Assembly: GCA_945889195.1 (NCBI GenBank)
Contig: CAMDBB010000006.1
Span: 1-64,000, forward strand
Direction: 5' to 3'
DNA: 64,000 nucleotides
DNA from: Bifidobacterium breve
Lineage (GTDB): Bacteria > Actinomycetota > Actinomycetes > Nanopelagicales > Nanopelagicaceae
Every line of letters starts with the position of its first letter. Positions within the stretch are counted from its first letter, which is position 1. This document shows positions 42,712 to 51,182 of the stretch, one piece after another. The notes under the pieces are model-generated. The model was not told where the DNA came from, did no database searches, and was given only the letters and a program-made list of their open reading frames with translations. Made by a program: the position numbers and the translations under genes.

Positions 42712-44909
42712 AACGCTGCCACCCCTGTAATTCGCGCGATTCTAAAGGTCTGCACTTCACCTGTTGCATGGTCGCGCGCAAGGAGTGAACCTGCAGATAA
42801 CTTCAGCGGATCAATGATGCGATGCGATACCAAGCCATTGTTATCGGCATATCCAATGGATAATGATTTATTCGGCTGATTTTGTAGGTAATCACTGAGC
42901 AGCTCGAGAGTCTCATTTGCTGTCGTGCGCGGAAGAGAGCCAAGAGCTTCGGTTGCAATATTGCGCATGGTGCTCTGCTTGCGACTAGATTTTTCACCTG
43001 TACGTAGCGCTCGCAGCGCGTTCTGAATCAACAGTTCATCAGGTTTTTCATACTCACCAATAATTCTGGGCGGACGAGCTCTTCCTTGAGCGCGCAGCAC
43101 GCGCGGACCACTGAGTAAGAGCCCCTTGGCATCTTCGCCAGCTGGAAGATATCCGTAGCTACGAAGAATATGCATCGCCTCTGCTGCATCAAAAGTTGAG
43201 ATGAGAACTTCTGGTGCGATGCGACGAAGACCCAAGATTTCAAGGCGCTTATCACCGATGATTTGGGCAATCAGCGCCGGATCTTCGCAGCGAATAAAAG
43301 ATGCGGTATTTCCAACGCGCAATTTGCCATGCTTCTTTGCAACATCTGCAATCAAATATTCCAAAGGTTGTGGCATTGGAGTCTTAGAAGTTTTCGCTAA
43401 GAACTTGGCAATCTCATCACCAGTGCGCCCATGATCTAGCCCGCGGCGGATAGAACCTTCAGAGAATCTAAAGACCGTCGCACCACCGCGAGATTCAACA
43501 TCTGCAATGAGAGCGAGCTCTTGTGCAACTTCATGTTCGAGCGGCCCTGGAGCGATTGCTGTGTTATCACTTTGAATCAAGATGTGATCTACCGCTTTAG
43601 GTAGGTCGCTATCGATTGCTGAACAATCTGCACCATCAAGAAAATCAATTCCGTATTGAGAAATTACACCTTGGCCAGTGATTCCTAGCCATTCACATTC
43701 ACGAATGTTCCAAAGCAGATAATCCTTCTGAAGCCCACCGGAACGCTTACTTGGAGAAAGCCAGAGCGCTGCTTCGTAAAGTGATTGCGCATCTACTGCC
43801 ACGCCCCTGTTCTCATTGAGCAGGTTAAGTACCAGCCTTCTGGTGCTGGCAGCGCTAGCACGATCGAGTTCAGGGCCCAGTGGTGCGACGTTCTTACTTC
43901 CCTCTTTTCCAACTAACCCAGGAAGACGTGAAGAGATTAACCAGGCAGATGTCAGCGCTTGCCAACGAGCAGAGGCGCTCTGCATCAACCAGATATCAAA
44001 TTGTGTTGTCGGAAGTATCTTGTCATCTGCTTCGATGGTCAGAAGTCCAGCGACATATGCAACTTCTGCAATAAAGGCAGCGCATACTTCATCAACACCT
44101 AAATGCAGTGAGAGCTCTTTTAATTCGCGGACACCGAGACCTCCGGAACGAAGAGCGCTGGCTGGCTCTTGCGCCCAGTAGTTAAGAACTTCTTCAGTCC
44201 AGCGGAGGAAGGTTGTGATGTTGGCAATTGCTGCTAACTGCACACTTCGTTCATCACGCTTACTAGATGTGATTGCAGGTTGCGCAACTTCGAGTTGGCG
44301 ATGCACCTTGTTGCCACGCAGATAGATGGCAACTTCACGAGGTAAGACCACAGTCTGTTGATTGAATGGAACAAGGAAACCTTCTTCAAGTAGCCAAGCC
44401 ACACCCGCTGATGGTTTCTTGATATCTGTAATTGTCCCGCGTGGAGGACCCCAGACCATTGCTTCAAGAACTTTCTTGGCTGCAGCAGGAGCTTCATCTA
44501 GCTTCTTTAACTTTAACTTCGCCATAGATGCCGGCCCAAGCCCAGCGATCTCATTTCCTAATACCTCTTTGAGATTTGTGGGAGTGCGCATTCCATCTTT
44601 ATCTACATATAACAAGCCACGTTCAATCAAGCCAGGAAGAATAAAGAGCGCTGACTTTTCGGTGAGCGCAGTGACTTCTTTTTCGGTAAAGGGTTCATCT
44701 AAAATCGCACAGACTTCAAGTATTTGCAGCTGCCACTTGTTGAGCGCATCAACTGCGCGGGCCAAGCTGGGTGCAGACGATGCGCGAACCGCCAAACTGG
44801 CGACATCTGGCGGTACGGGGGTTACTAGATCGGGCCTGTGAGTAAACATGGAAATAAGCGCGGCATCATCGAGTGCGCGTAAATAATCTGCATAAGAGCG
44901 AATTTCCAT
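42708..44909 (-). CDS. Helicase-associated domain protein (actinobacterial XPB partner)
   Basis: 733-aa protein without Walker motifs. Its C-terminal half resembles the XPB/Ssl2-type helicase-associated domain found in actinobacterial proteins encoded next to the XPB helicase (as with Rv0862c beside ercc3 in M. tuberculosis). The N-terminal half is rich in winged-helix-like segments (LQILEVCAILDEPFTEKEV). I infer a DNA-binding accessory of the helicase. First gene of a three-gene operon; TATCGT lies 9 nt before the ATG, so the leader would be only a few nt. Confidence 0.85.
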   Translation of the reverse strand: MEIRSYADYLRALDDAALISMFTHRPDLVTPVPPDVASLAVRASSAPSLARAVDALNKWQLQILEVCAILDEPFTEKEVTALTEKSALFILPGLIERGLLYVDKDGMRTPTNLKEVLGNEIAGLGPASMAKLKLKKLDEAPAAAKKVLEAMVWGPPRGTITDIKKPSAGVAWLLEEGFLVPFNQQTVVLPREVAIYLRGNKVHRQLEVAQPAITSSKRDERSVQLAAIANITTFLRWTEEVLNYWAQEPASALRSGGLGVRELKELSLHLGVDEVCAAFIAEVAYVAGLLTIEADDKILPTTQFDIWLMQSASARWQALTSAWLISSRLPGLVGKEGSKNVAPLGPELDRASAASTRRLVLNLLNENRGVAVDAQSLYEAALWLSPSKRSGGLQKDYLLWNIRECEWLGITGQGVISQYGIDFLDGADCSAIDSDLPKAVDHILIQSDNTAIAPGPLEHEVAQELALIADVESRGGATVFRFSEGSIRRGLDHGRTGDEIAKFLAKTSKTPMPQPLEYLIADVAKKHGKLRVGNTASFIRCEDPALIAQIIGDKRLEILGLRRIAPEVLISTFDAAEAMHILRSYGYLPAGEDAKGLLLSGPRVLRAQGRARPPRIIGEYEKPDELLIQNALRALRTGEKSSRKQSTMRNIATEALGSLPRTTANETLELLSDYLQNQPNKSLSIGYADNNGLVSHRIIDPLKLSAGSLLARDHATGEVQTFRIARITGVAAL

Positions 44910-44963
44910 AACCTGCCAACGATAGCCGTTAGTTGGGTGTGGGCGCTAATTGAGGTGTAAGAG

Positions 44964-45725
44964 TTAGCGCTTTCTAGGAGTAAGCCAGGCAGCAATTGCG
45001 GCAAAGCGGCTGACCATCGGCCCTAGCAATCGATTGAGAAAACGTGCACGACGGAAGTCGTGAATTGGCCAACCTTCAGCAAGTGCGCGGATTCGCAAGA
45101 TTGCATCTGGATTAATTGCACAGGGATGCCCAACTGCCTGAAGCAGCGGAATGTCATTATGGCTATCTGAATAGGAGTAGCACTCTTTCAATTCAAATCC
45201 ATGGGCCTTTGCTAGCTCTTGAATGGCAATTGCCTTTTCAGCGCCGTGAAGAAGTTTTCCATCCAATGAACCGGTGTAAATGCCATTCTCAATTCGTGCT
45301 TTGCTGCCAAGTGCGCCTGTGAGCCCTAGACGTTGCGCAATGATATTTGCCATATCTTGTGGAGCGGCAGTTACAAGCCAGACGTCTTCACCTTTATCTA
45401 AATGTGACTTTGCAATTTCGAATGTTCCCTGCCAAATTTTAGGTGAGACGAATTCATCGTAGATCTCTTCGCCGATCTTCTTAATATCTTCGACTGCATG
45501 GCCGCCAATAAAATCGGTAGCGGCATTTTGAAATTTCTCGATAACCTCTTTTTTCTCTGTGCCTGTCATGCGAAAGCGAATATTGGCTACAACGAATCGA
45601 GAGATATCAGCCTTTGTGAAAAATCCACGCTGATACATACCTCGTCCGAGAAAGTAGAGTGTGGACCCTCTCACGAGGGTGTTATCTACATCGAAAAAGG
45701 CAGCTCTTTGAGAGGTGAGTGCCAT
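44964..45725 (-). CDS. HAD-IB family phosphatase
   Basis: 253-aa haloacid-dehalogenase hydrolase of the SerB-like IB subfamily. Motif I is FFDVDNTLVRGST (nucleophile Asp near residue 12), motif II TAAPQDM, and motif III YSYSDSHNDIPLL. These proteins dephosphorylate phosphoserine-like or lysolipid substrates; the substrate is not clear here. The C-terminal tail is basic and hydrophobic and may touch the membrane. Leaderless -10 TAGGGT lies 6 nt before the ATG. Confidence 0.88.
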   Translation of the reverse strand: MALTSQRAAFFDVDNTLVRGSTLYFLGRGMYQRGFFTKADISRFVVANIRFRMTGTEKKEVIEKFQNAATDFIGGHAVEDIKKIGEEIYDEFVSPKIWQGTFEIAKSHLDKGEDVWLVTAAPQDMANIIAQRLGLTGALGSKARIENGIYTGSLDGKLLHGAEKAIAIQELAKAHGFELKECYSYSDSHNDIPLLQAVGHPCAINPDAILRIRALAEGWPIHDFRRARFLNRLLGPMVSRFAAIAAWLTPRKR

Positions 45726-45731
45726 GTCACT

Positions 45732-45737
45732 ACCCTA
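45732..45737 (-). promoter_or_regulatory. Leaderless -10 box (TAGGGT) of the HAD-IB gene
   Basis: Minus-strand TAGGGT-AGTGAC-ATG (45725). The divergent gene at 45777 has its own box 27 bp away. Confidence 0.55.
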
Positions 45738-45763
45738 GCGAAGAGGGCCCTTTATCGACGCTT

Positions 45764-45769
45764 TATGCT
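45764..45769 (+). promoter_or_regulatory. Leaderless -10 box (TATGCT) of the histidine phosphatase/cytochrome c operon
   Basis: TATGCT, 7 nt, then ATG at 45777. It would drive the five-gene run up to ccsB. Confidence 0.52.
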
Positions 45770-45776
45770 TAGCGCT

Positions 45777-46397
45777 ATGAGTTCCACTGTTTATGTCGTT
45801 CGCCATGGCGAGGTAGAGAATCCGCAAAAAATTCTCTATGGACGTCAGCCTGGCTGGAGACTGTCACAGCGTGGACAAGAAATGGCGAAGGCTGTTGGTG
45901 AGTGGTCTAAAGAGTTAGATCTTGGCGCGCTCCATGTTTCTCCTTTACAGCGCGCACAAGAAACAGCCGCCCCAATTGCAAGTGCGCACTCGCTCAAGAT
46001 TCATACTGATGAGCGTCTGATTGAAGCTGCAAATATCTTTGAAGGAAAGTCATTTGAGCTAGGTAGCGGAGTTCTAAAACATCCCTCTTCTTGGCGACAC
46101 CTATACAACCCATGGAAGCCATCATGGGGTGAACCATATGAAGAGCAGATTTCTCGAATGCTCGCTGCAATCTTTGATGCCAAGAAAGCTGCTGCAGGAA
46201 AAGATGCCATCGTAGTTTCGCATCAGCTACCTATCTGGATTCTGCGCAGCGCTGTCGAAGGACGCAAACTTCTACATGATCCACGTAAGCGTGAGTGCAC
46301 CTTGGCCTCCGTTACCGGAATTCATTTTGATAACGACGGCATGATTTCTGGAACTTCATATCTAGAACCCGCAAAACATTTGTTACCGAATAAATAA
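45777..46397 (+). CDS. Histidine phosphatase family protein
   Basis: 206-aa phosphoglycerate-mutase-like phosphatase. The catalytic RHG motif is VVRHGEVE near residue 9 and the second histidine lies in VVSHQLPIWILRSAV near 145. Substrate unknown. The frame is open upstream to 45498, but that region is antisense to the HAD gene; the start at 45777 is set by the motif and by the leaderless promoter. A phosphatase of this type is also found before the cytochrome c maturation genes in mycobacteria, so the linkage is old. tlpA starts 2 bp after its stop. Confidence 0.9.
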   Translation: MSSTVYVVRHGEVENPQKILYGRQPGWRLSQRGQEMAKAVGEWSKELDLGALHVSPLQRAQETAAPIASAHSLKIHTDERLIEAANIFEGKSFELGSGVLKHPSSWRHLYNPWKPSWGEPYEEQISRMLAAIFDAKKAAAGKDAIVVSHQLPIWILRSAVEGRKLLHDPRKRECTLASVTGIHFDNDGMISGTSYLEPAKHLLPNK

Positions 46398-46398
46398 G

Positions 46399-46935
46399 AT
46401 GAAGAGATATCTGCCCATTCTGATTTCAGCTCTTGTGCTGACTGGATGTGGAACAAGTGGTACTTCACAAGCAGAAGAGAGCTTTATCGCCGGCAGTGGC
46501 GCAGTCACAACCATCAAAGAAGGTTCTCGCCAGAAAGCGCCTGCAATTTCAGGTATGACGTTAAGCGGTGAAAACTATTCATTTGCTGGGGGACAGGTCG
46601 CAGTTGTCAATGTGTGGGCATCATGGTGTTCACCATGTCGCGCAGAAGAACCAGCTCTTTCTGCGTTAGCTAAGAAGTACACCGATGTTGCTTTCATTGG
46701 AATATTGACGCGTGATAACCCCGTCAACGCTGAGGCATTTGCGCGCAACCGTGGAATCCCTTACCCAACGCTCATTGATGATTCAATTCTGGTGGGCTTT
46801 AGCAAGTCGCTGCCAGCAAATGCAATTCCAACGACTCTAGTCATTGATCGCAACGGCGGCGTTGCAGCGCGAGTTTCAGGGGCTGTCACCGTTGCCTCGC
46901 TCACCAAACTTATTGAGGATGTGAGTGCGGAATGA
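46399..46935 (+). CDS. TlpA/ResA-like thioredoxin lipoprotein
   Basis: 178-aa membrane-anchored thiol oxidoreductase. Lipoprotein signal ends in the lipobox LTGC (residues 14-17). The thioredoxin active site is CSPC in VNVWASWCSPCRAEEP, followed by the cis-Pro segment NAIPTTLVIDRNG. It is expected to reduce the CXXCH cysteines of apocytochrome c for heme attachment, using electrons passed by CcdA, encoded next with a 4-bp overlap. Confidence 0.91.
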   Translation: MKRYLPILISALVLTGCGTSGTSQAEESFIAGSGAVTTIKEGSRQKAPAISGMTLSGENYSFAGGQVAVVNVWASWCSPCRAEEPALSALAKKYTDVAFIGILTRDNPVNAEAFARNRGIPYPTLIDDSILVGFSKSLPANAIPTTLVIDRNGGVAARVSGAVTVASLTKLIEDVSAE

Positions 46936-47657
46936 GAGATTTCGTAGTCAACCATCTTCTAGATGGCTTCTTACTTACCGCCTTCCCCATCGCAGTTCTT
47001 GCCGGAGTTATCTCATTTGTATCTCCATGCGTTCTGCCCTTAGTTCCTGGATATCTCTCATTTGCAGCCGGCTTTTCACAAGCGCGTGGAAGAGTCTTCC
47101 TTGGCTCGCTTCTCTTCGTTGCAGGATTTAGCGCGCTCTTTATCTCTTATGGCGCGCTCTTCGGTGAACTTGGTTCGCGAATTGCAACCAACGAAGAGAG
47201 CATCACACGAGTATTGGGTGCTCTGACAATTTTGATGGGCGTTATCTTCATTGGAGCTTTTCCACTGATGCCAACGATTAAGCCACGGATTTCAACTACT
47301 GGTGGGCTCATCGGTGCACCACTGCTTGGTTTCCTCTTTGGAGTTGGTTGGACGCCATGTATTGGACCGGCACTTGCAAGTGTGCAGGCGCTAGCTTTTC
47401 AAGAATCCAGTGCAGTGCGCGGATCGATTCTCTCTTTAGGTTATTGCATCGGCTTAGGTGCGCCATTTATTGCGACCGGCCTCTTTCTCGATAAGTCAGA
47501 GAAGATTCGCAAGGTCGCGCTGAAGAGCGGCGGCGTAGTTTCTAAAGTCGGTGGAGTCTTCTTGATCATCATTGGAATCTTGCAACTGACTGGTCTCTGG
47601 ACTGATTTGATGATTGAGATGCGTTCCTGGATTTCAGATTTTGTGCCGGTGATCTAA
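46932..47657 (+). CDS. ccdA: Cytochrome c biogenesis protein CcdA
   Basis: 241-aa membrane protein with six helices that carries reducing power across the membrane. The two conserved cysteines are in SFVSPCVLPLVPGYLSF (near residue 36) and in VGWTPCIGPALASV (near 142). It overlaps tlpA at ATGA and resB at TAATG, so the three are translated together. Confidence 0.93.
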   Translation: MRDFVVNHLLDGFLLTAFPIAVLAGVISFVSPCVLPLVPGYLSFAAGFSQARGRVFLGSLLFVAGFSALFISYGALFGELGSRIATNEESITRVLGALTILMGVIFIGAFPLMPTIKPRISTTGGLIGAPLLGFLFGVGWTPCIGPALASVQALAFQESSAVRGSILSLGYCIGLGAPFIATGLFLDKSEKIRKVALKSGGVVSKVGGVFLIIIGILQLTGLWTDLMIEMRSWISDFVPVI

Positions 47658-49123
47658 TGAGCCAGAAGGTAGAAGTTCCAGAAATCGGATTTATTGCGCT
47701 GCTGCGATATGGCTGGCGTCAATTAACAAGTATGCGCACTGCGCTCATTCTCTTGATGCTCTTAGGAATTGCTGCAATCCCTGGCTCTTTAATCCCACAG
47801 AGAATCACCAACCCCATTGCTGTGCGTGATTTCTATATCAACAGTCCCAGCGAGGCTCGCTGGTATGACCGCTTCTATCTCTTTGATGTCTATGGGTCTC
47901 CTTGGTTTAGCGCTATCTACATACTTCTCTTTATCTCCTTGGCTGGTTGTGTTCTACCGCGTAGCGTCGAGCATTACAAAGCGATGCGCGCACAACCACC
48001 CGCAACTCCACGTAACTTATCTCGCTTGGAATTTCACCAAGAGTTTGCAACTTCTGCTGGCGCCTTAGATCGCGCCGATGCTTGGTTTAGTAAGAATCGC
48101 TTCCGCGTCAGGCGAGAAGGCAATTCGCTCTCCGCTGAAAAGGGTTATCTGCGCGAGACGGGAAATCTACTTTTTCACTTATCGCTCATTCTCATTCTGG
48201 TCGGCGTTAGCTTTGGCGCGCTCTTTGGTATGCGCGGTGAAGCAATCATCAACGTCGGAGAACGCTTCATCAACGTTCCTACTACCTATGACTCGTTAGC
48301 CCTAGGCAAGCTCACCAATGAAAAATCGCTATCCCCATTTGAAATTAAGTTAGATCGCTTTGCTGCGCAGTACGACCCTAGAACAAATCAAGCACTTGAT
48401 TACACCGCCTGGGTAACAATCACAGAAAATGACAAGAGCGAGAAGAAGGTATTAAAGGTTAATAAGCCGCTGACTTTTGGTAACTCCCGCGTCTACCTAC
48501 AAGCAAATGGTTACAGCCCAGTTGTTACTGTGCGAGATTTGCAAGGCAACGTTGCGCTACAAGGTCCAGTGCCATTCCTGCCACAAGATGGAAACCTTCG
48601 CTCGATTGGCGCAATCAAAGTTCCTGATGCAAATCCTCCAGTTGGATTTGTCGGAAACTTTCTGCCAACAAATCAACGCCTTGAAGGCCAAGGCTCTATC
48701 TCAATCTTTCCTGAACTCTTAGACCCTAAGTTGCTCTTCTCTATTTGGAAGGGTGACATGGGGCTCGATTCAGGCGTTCCACAATCTGTCTATCGCTTAG
48801 ATACGCAAACCCTTGAGAAAATTGGCTTAGGTTCAGTTAAACCTGGTGAGACTTATACCTACCCTGAGGGCTCCATCACACTTGAAACAGTTGTGCCTTG
48901 GGTCAATCTGCAGATCGTGAAAGATCCCGGAAAGAACTATGCGCTCCTTGGAGGTATTGTTGCGGTTCTTGGATTACTTTCATCTTTATATGGTCGCCGC
49001 AGAAGAATTTGGATTCGCGAGACAAGTACAGGTGTTGAAGTAGCTGGCTTATCAAAAAATGATGCGCCGGGACTTGAAACAGAGATAGATAACTTTATTC
49101 AAGCTGTAAAGGAAGGTAAGTAG
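47657..49123 (+). CDS. resB: Cytochrome c biogenesis protein ResB
   Basis: 488-aa system II component (Ccs1). Membrane helices lie near residues 24-44 (ALILLMLLGIAAIPGSLIP), 75-95 and 160-185, with a large extracytoplasmic domain in between the third helix and a final one near residue 430 (YALLGGIVAVLGLLSSLY). With CcsB it forms the heme exporter and cytochrome c synthase. Overlaps ccdA by 1 nt; ccsB follows 2 bp later. Confidence 0.92.
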   Translation: MSQKVEVPEIGFIALLRYGWRQLTSMRTALILLMLLGIAAIPGSLIPQRITNPIAVRDFYINSPSEARWYDRFYLFDVYGSPWFSAIYILLFISLAGCVLPRSVEHYKAMRAQPPATPRNLSRLEFHQEFATSAGALDRADAWFSKNRFRVRREGNSLSAEKGYLRETGNLLFHLSLILILVGVSFGALFGMRGEAIINVGERFINVPTTYDSLALGKLTNEKSLSPFEIKLDRFAAQYDPRTNQALDYTAWVTITENDKSEKKVLKVNKPLTFGNSRVYLQANGYSPVVTVRDLQGNVALQGPVPFLPQDGNLRSIGAIKVPDANPPVGFVGNFLPTNQRLEGQGSISIFPELLDPKLLFSIWKGDMGLDSGVPQSVYRLDTQTLEKIGLGSVKPGETYTYPEGSITLETVVPWVNLQIVKDPGKNYALLGGIVAVLGLLSSLYGRRRRIWIRETSTGVEVAGLSKNDAPGLETEIDNFIQAVKEGK

Positions 49124-49125
49124 CA

Positions 49126-50037
49126 ATGACAGAGTGGGCCTATATCTCCAATAACCTGATTTACGCTGCCATGGCTGTCTTTGCTCTCTCCTTTGTAGCT
49201 CACGCCTTTGAAACTGCCTTCGCAGTGCGCACTCCTGAATCTAAAGATGCCACCACAGGAAGTAAGTTGGTACAGACCCTTGATTACAAGCGCACTGAGA
49301 AAGCTGCGCGCATCGCCACAACTTTGATGGCCCTTGGATTTATCCTCCTTTTCGGAGGAGTCATTGCCCGTGGAATCTCGAATCAGCATGTTCCCTGGAG
49401 CAATATGTATGAGTTCTCAATAACTGGAGCTCTCTCATTTACTGGCGCCTATTTAGCTGCGCTTCGTAAATATGATCTACGTTGGCTAGGGCTATTTGTA
49501 TCTCTTGCTGCGCTTTTGACTCTAGGAACTGCCATCACTTTGCTCTATCGCGATAGCGCCCCACTTGTTCCTGCACTTAAATCAACGTGGTTAGTTATTC
49601 ATGTTATTGCAGCAATCATCTCCGGTGGCGTCTTCCTCTTTGCAAATATCGTCGCTGGTGCTTATCTCTATCTAGAGCGACTTGAATCTCGCGGTGGTCG
49701 CCCAGCATGGCTACAACGCGTGCCAACTATTGAAGTACTTGATCAACTTTCTTATCGCCTCGTGGCATTTGTCTTTCCACTCTGGACTTTCTCAGTCATC
49801 GCTGGCGCTATTTGGGCCGAAAGCGCTTGGGGACGTTACTGGGGATGGGATCCAAAAGAGACGTGGGCATTTATCACCTGGGTTGCATACGCTGCTTATC
49901 TCCATGCACGTGTAACTGTTGGTTGGCGTGGTCGTCGCGCGGCATGGCTCTGCATATTTGCAGGTTCAACATTCTTATTTAACTATGTATATGTAAATGT
50001 CTGGGGAACAGGTAAGCACACCTATTCAGGGCTCTAA
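49126..50037 (+). CDS. ccsB: Cytochrome c biogenesis protein CcsB/CcsA (heme handling)
   Basis: 303-aa multi-span partner of ResB. The tryptophan-rich heme-binding WWD-like segment is WGWDPKETWAFITW near residue 240, and conserved histidines flank it (VIHVIAAIISGG, YLHARVTVGWRG). About eight helices. Last gene of the histidine phosphatase-tlpA-ccdA-resB-ccsB run, ending 4 bp before a convergent gene. Confidence 0.93.
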   Translation: MTEWAYISNNLIYAAMAVFALSFVAHAFETAFAVRTPESKDATTGSKLVQTLDYKRTEKAARIATTLMALGFILLFGGVIARGISNQHVPWSNMYEFSITGALSFTGAYLAALRKYDLRWLGLFVSLAALLTLGTAITLLYRDSAPLVPALKSTWLVIHVIAAIISGGVFLFANIVAGAYLYLERLESRGGRPAWLQRVPTIEVLDQLSYRLVAFVFPLWTFSVIAGAIWAESAWGRYWGWDPKETWAFITWVAYAAYLHARVTVGWRGRRAAWLCIFAGSTFLFNYVYVNVWGTGKHTYSGL

Positions 50038-50041
50038 TTAA

Positions 50042-50296
50042 TTAGATACTGCGTAAGAAATCAGGATCATCATCAGGCGGAAGAATTCTCTTCTTGCCTG
50101 GCTTTGGACCTCGTGGACGGCGAACGCGACCAATTACTAGGTAAACGATTCCTCCGATTGGTTGCAGGAAGAGAATTACCAAGAGCCAACCCCACTTAGG
50201 AATCTTCTTGATTTGTGAATCATCGCGCATTGCGCACTCAACAAAGGTGTAGAGAGTAAGTGCCAGGGGCAAGAGAATTACTAGCGCACGAACCAT
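50042..50296 (-). CDS. PLDc_N domain small membrane protein
   Basis: 84-aa protein with two membrane helices (LVILLPLALTLYTFVECAM and WGWLLVILFLQPIGGIVYLVIG) and a basic, proline-rich tail ending in acidic residues. The KWGWLLVILFLQPIGGIVYL pattern is that of phospholipase D-nuclease N-terminal (PLDc_N) proteins, which have no enzymatic part. Related genes often sit beside the menaquinone cluster in actinobacteria. Leaderless -10 TAGAAT 6 nt before the ATG. Confidence 0.85.
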   Translation of the reverse strand: MVRALVILLPLALTLYTFVECAMRDDSQIKKIPKWGWLLVILFLQPIGGIVYLVIGRVRRPRGPKPGKKRILPPDDDPDFLRSI

Positions 50297-50302
50297 AGTG
50301 AG

Positions 50303-50308
50303 ATTCTA
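50303..50308 (-). promoter_or_regulatory. Leaderless -10 box (TAGAAT) of the PLDc_N gene
   Basis: Minus-strand TAGAAT-CTCACT-ATG (50296). Confidence 0.57.
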
Positions 50309-50336
50309 ATACCTTCTACTTAACTTCGCTTACCGA

Positions 50337-51182
50337 CTAGAAGGAGAGCGCAATGGCGAATGTGAGAGAGAAGTGCAGTTGCAATTGACCCGTTCTCCCA
50401 AGCAAAGGAATCAAACTTTCACCAGTTGCGCCAGCACGAACTTCGCGAGCAATCGCAAGGGCATGTGGGGCAGAGGCAAGTGTGAGAAAAGCTAGCGGAT
50501 TTCCTGTGAGTGGGGCGAAGATGTAAGGCAAGGCTAAGAGTGCGATAAAGAAGCGGCGAGCGTTTTCATCTCCCAATCGCACCGCCAAAGTCTTCTTACC
50601 AACCTGCGCATCTTGAGCTCGATCTCTAATGTTATTGATCGCTAAGAGCGCACAGGAAAGGGAACCCATTGATACTGATGCCGCAAAAGCTGCAGCTGAG
50701 AATTCAAGAGTTTGCACGTAGTAAGTACCTACCGTTGCAACAACTCCAAAGAAGGTAAAGACAGAGAGTTCACCAAAGCCTAAATATCCGTAAGGGGCAT
50801 GGCCTCCGGTATATCCCCAAGCAGCTAGAACTGAAATCACTCCGACTATCAAGATCCACCAGGAAGAAGTCGCTGCCAGCGCTAGCCCTGCTACACAGGC
50901 AACAGCAAATGAGATAAACGCTGCACGCTTTACCGCTTTAGCCGAAGCTAAACCAGATGCAGTGAGGCGAATTGGTCCAACGCGAACATCATCTGTTCCG
51001 CGGATTCCATCAGAGTAATCATTGGAGTAATTCACTGCGATTTGCAGAGCAAGAGCGACAATCAACGCAAGGAAGGCTTGCAACGGGCGCCATGCGCTAC
51101 CTGCCAGAACTGTTGCAACAAGAACAGGTCCAATCGCAGCTGGAAGTGTGCGCGGGCGGGCACCTTGAATCCAAATATTAAT
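50337..51182 (-). CDS. menA: 1,4-dihydroxy-2-naphthoate polyprenyltransferase MenA (probable AUU start)
   Basis: UbiA-family membrane prenyltransferase that attaches the isoprenoid tail in menaquinone synthesis. The active-site Asp-rich motif is NYSNDYSDGIRGTDD and the second site NNIRDRAQDAQVGKKTLAV. The first ordinary start in frame is TTG 51083 (248 aa), but conserved N-terminal sequence WIQGARPRTLPAAIGPVLV lies upstream of it, and the frame there holds no ATG, GTG or TTG before the stop at 51197. ATT at 51182 is preceded by GGAGG with 6-nt spacing and overlaps the menE TAA; it gives 281 aa, normal for MenA. The function is firm; the AUU start is inferred. Confidence 0.9.
   Translation of the reverse strand: MNIWIQGARPRTLPAAIGPVLVATVLAGSAWRPLQAFLALIVALALQIAVNYSNDYSDGIRGTDDVRVGPIRLTASGLASAKAVKRAAFISFAVACVAGLALAATSSWWILIVGVISVLAAWGYTGGHAPYGYLGFGELSVFTFFGVVATVGTYYVQTLEFSAAAFAASVSMGSLSCALLAINNIRDRAQDAQVGKKTLAVRLGDENARRFFIALLALPYIFAPLTGNPLAFLTLASAPHALAIAREVRAGATGESLIPLLGRTGQLQLHFSLTFAIALSF

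Noticed and set aside
45498-45776. N-terminal extension of the histidine phosphatase
   Set aside because: It is antisense to the HAD-IB gene, not conserved, and the RHG motif starts at residue 9 of the 45777 form.
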